Positions 64,000 through 64,000 of a DNA stretch of 64,000 bases are shown here, in pieces. Every line of letters starts with the position of its first letter. The first letter of the stretch is position 1. A program made the translations under genes and the position numbers. Origin of the DNA: Viola odorata (lineage: Eukaryota > Streptophyta > Magnoliopsida > Malpighiales > Violaceae); the NCBI GenBank assembly GCA_963691705.1, contig OY829542.1:35884579-35948578 (forward strand), written 5' to 3'. The notes beneath the pieces are model-generated. The model was not told the DNA's origin, searched no databases, and saw only the letters and a program-made list of their open reading frames with translations.

Positions 64000-64000
64000 G

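Larger units (their letters stand above)
52874..64000 (-). mobile_element. Element G: Athila-type element of the B family, running off the window, split by F
   Basis: Minus strand: 3' LTR 52874-54482, 3' non-coding region, accessory ORF, and the C-terminus of pol at the window edge. It aligns with B throughout, with clearly more divergence than between the two B LTRs. It inserted into the LINE fragment. Its 5' half, second LTR and TSD partner lie beyond 64000. Confidence 0.93.

Overview
This window is plant nuclear DNA made almost wholly of nested LTR retrotransposons. It contains no host gene, rRNA, tRNA, CRISPR array or bacterial-type signal that I can support. The plant origin rests on Athila-type Ty3/gypsy polyproteins, primer-binding sites (PBS) matching the plant tRNA-Asp 3' end, a CRM/chromovirus-like group, a Tat-type gag and a plant L1-type LINE fragment. 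The density of nesting suggests pericentromeric or other repeat-rich heterochromatin; the species cannot be named from this sequence. I label the elements A to L.

Layout. A (1-4752, +): decayed Athila-type element, partial 5' LTR, gag, protease (PR) and half of the reverse transcriptase (RT). H (4753-6672 and 19805-20480, -): truncated Tat-type element that hosts B. B (6673-19804, -): complete, young Athila-type element with near-identical 1.6-kb LTRs, target-site duplication (TSD) GACAG, an intact 1862-residue gag-pol and a frameshifted accessory ORF. I (20481-21394, -): LTR and PBS of a CRM-like element. K (21395-25022, +) and L (25023-25569, +): Athila-type 3' region and a fused second LTR. 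25570-26229: LTR fragment of the I/E family. C (26230-43293, +): Athila-type 3' half hosting D (27133-34763, TSD CATAG) and E (35887-41506, TSD TCAAT). J (43294-51278, -): decayed, nearly full-length Athila-type element of the same family as C and K. LINE fragment (51279-52873, +). G (52874 to the window end, -): same family as B, hosting F (56233-61203, +, TSD GTCGG), whose two 630-bp LTRs read as identical.

How the parts relate. Three Athila-type families are present: A alone, B+G, and C+J+K. B/G and C carry an accessory ORF between integrase (INT) and the 3' LTR, with an ATHILA ORF-1-like conserved region. Each family is also studded with its own short motif (A: CCAGNNCTGG; C/J/K: CTTGGCCAAG; B/G: AGCCCYCGA), found in LTRs, coding sequence and non-coding sequence alike. 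D, E, F and I form a second group, CRM-like. They share a variant initiator-Met-like PBS, a palindrome-plus-purine tract before the 3' LTR (D, E, F), coding that runs into the 3' LTR (D, E, F), and in D and F the signals of a leader intron. E and F lack RT and integrase, so F must have moved recently using enzymes supplied in trans.

Boundaries come from LTR ends, TSDs and PBS positions read by eye. Divergence figures and motif counts are hand counts.
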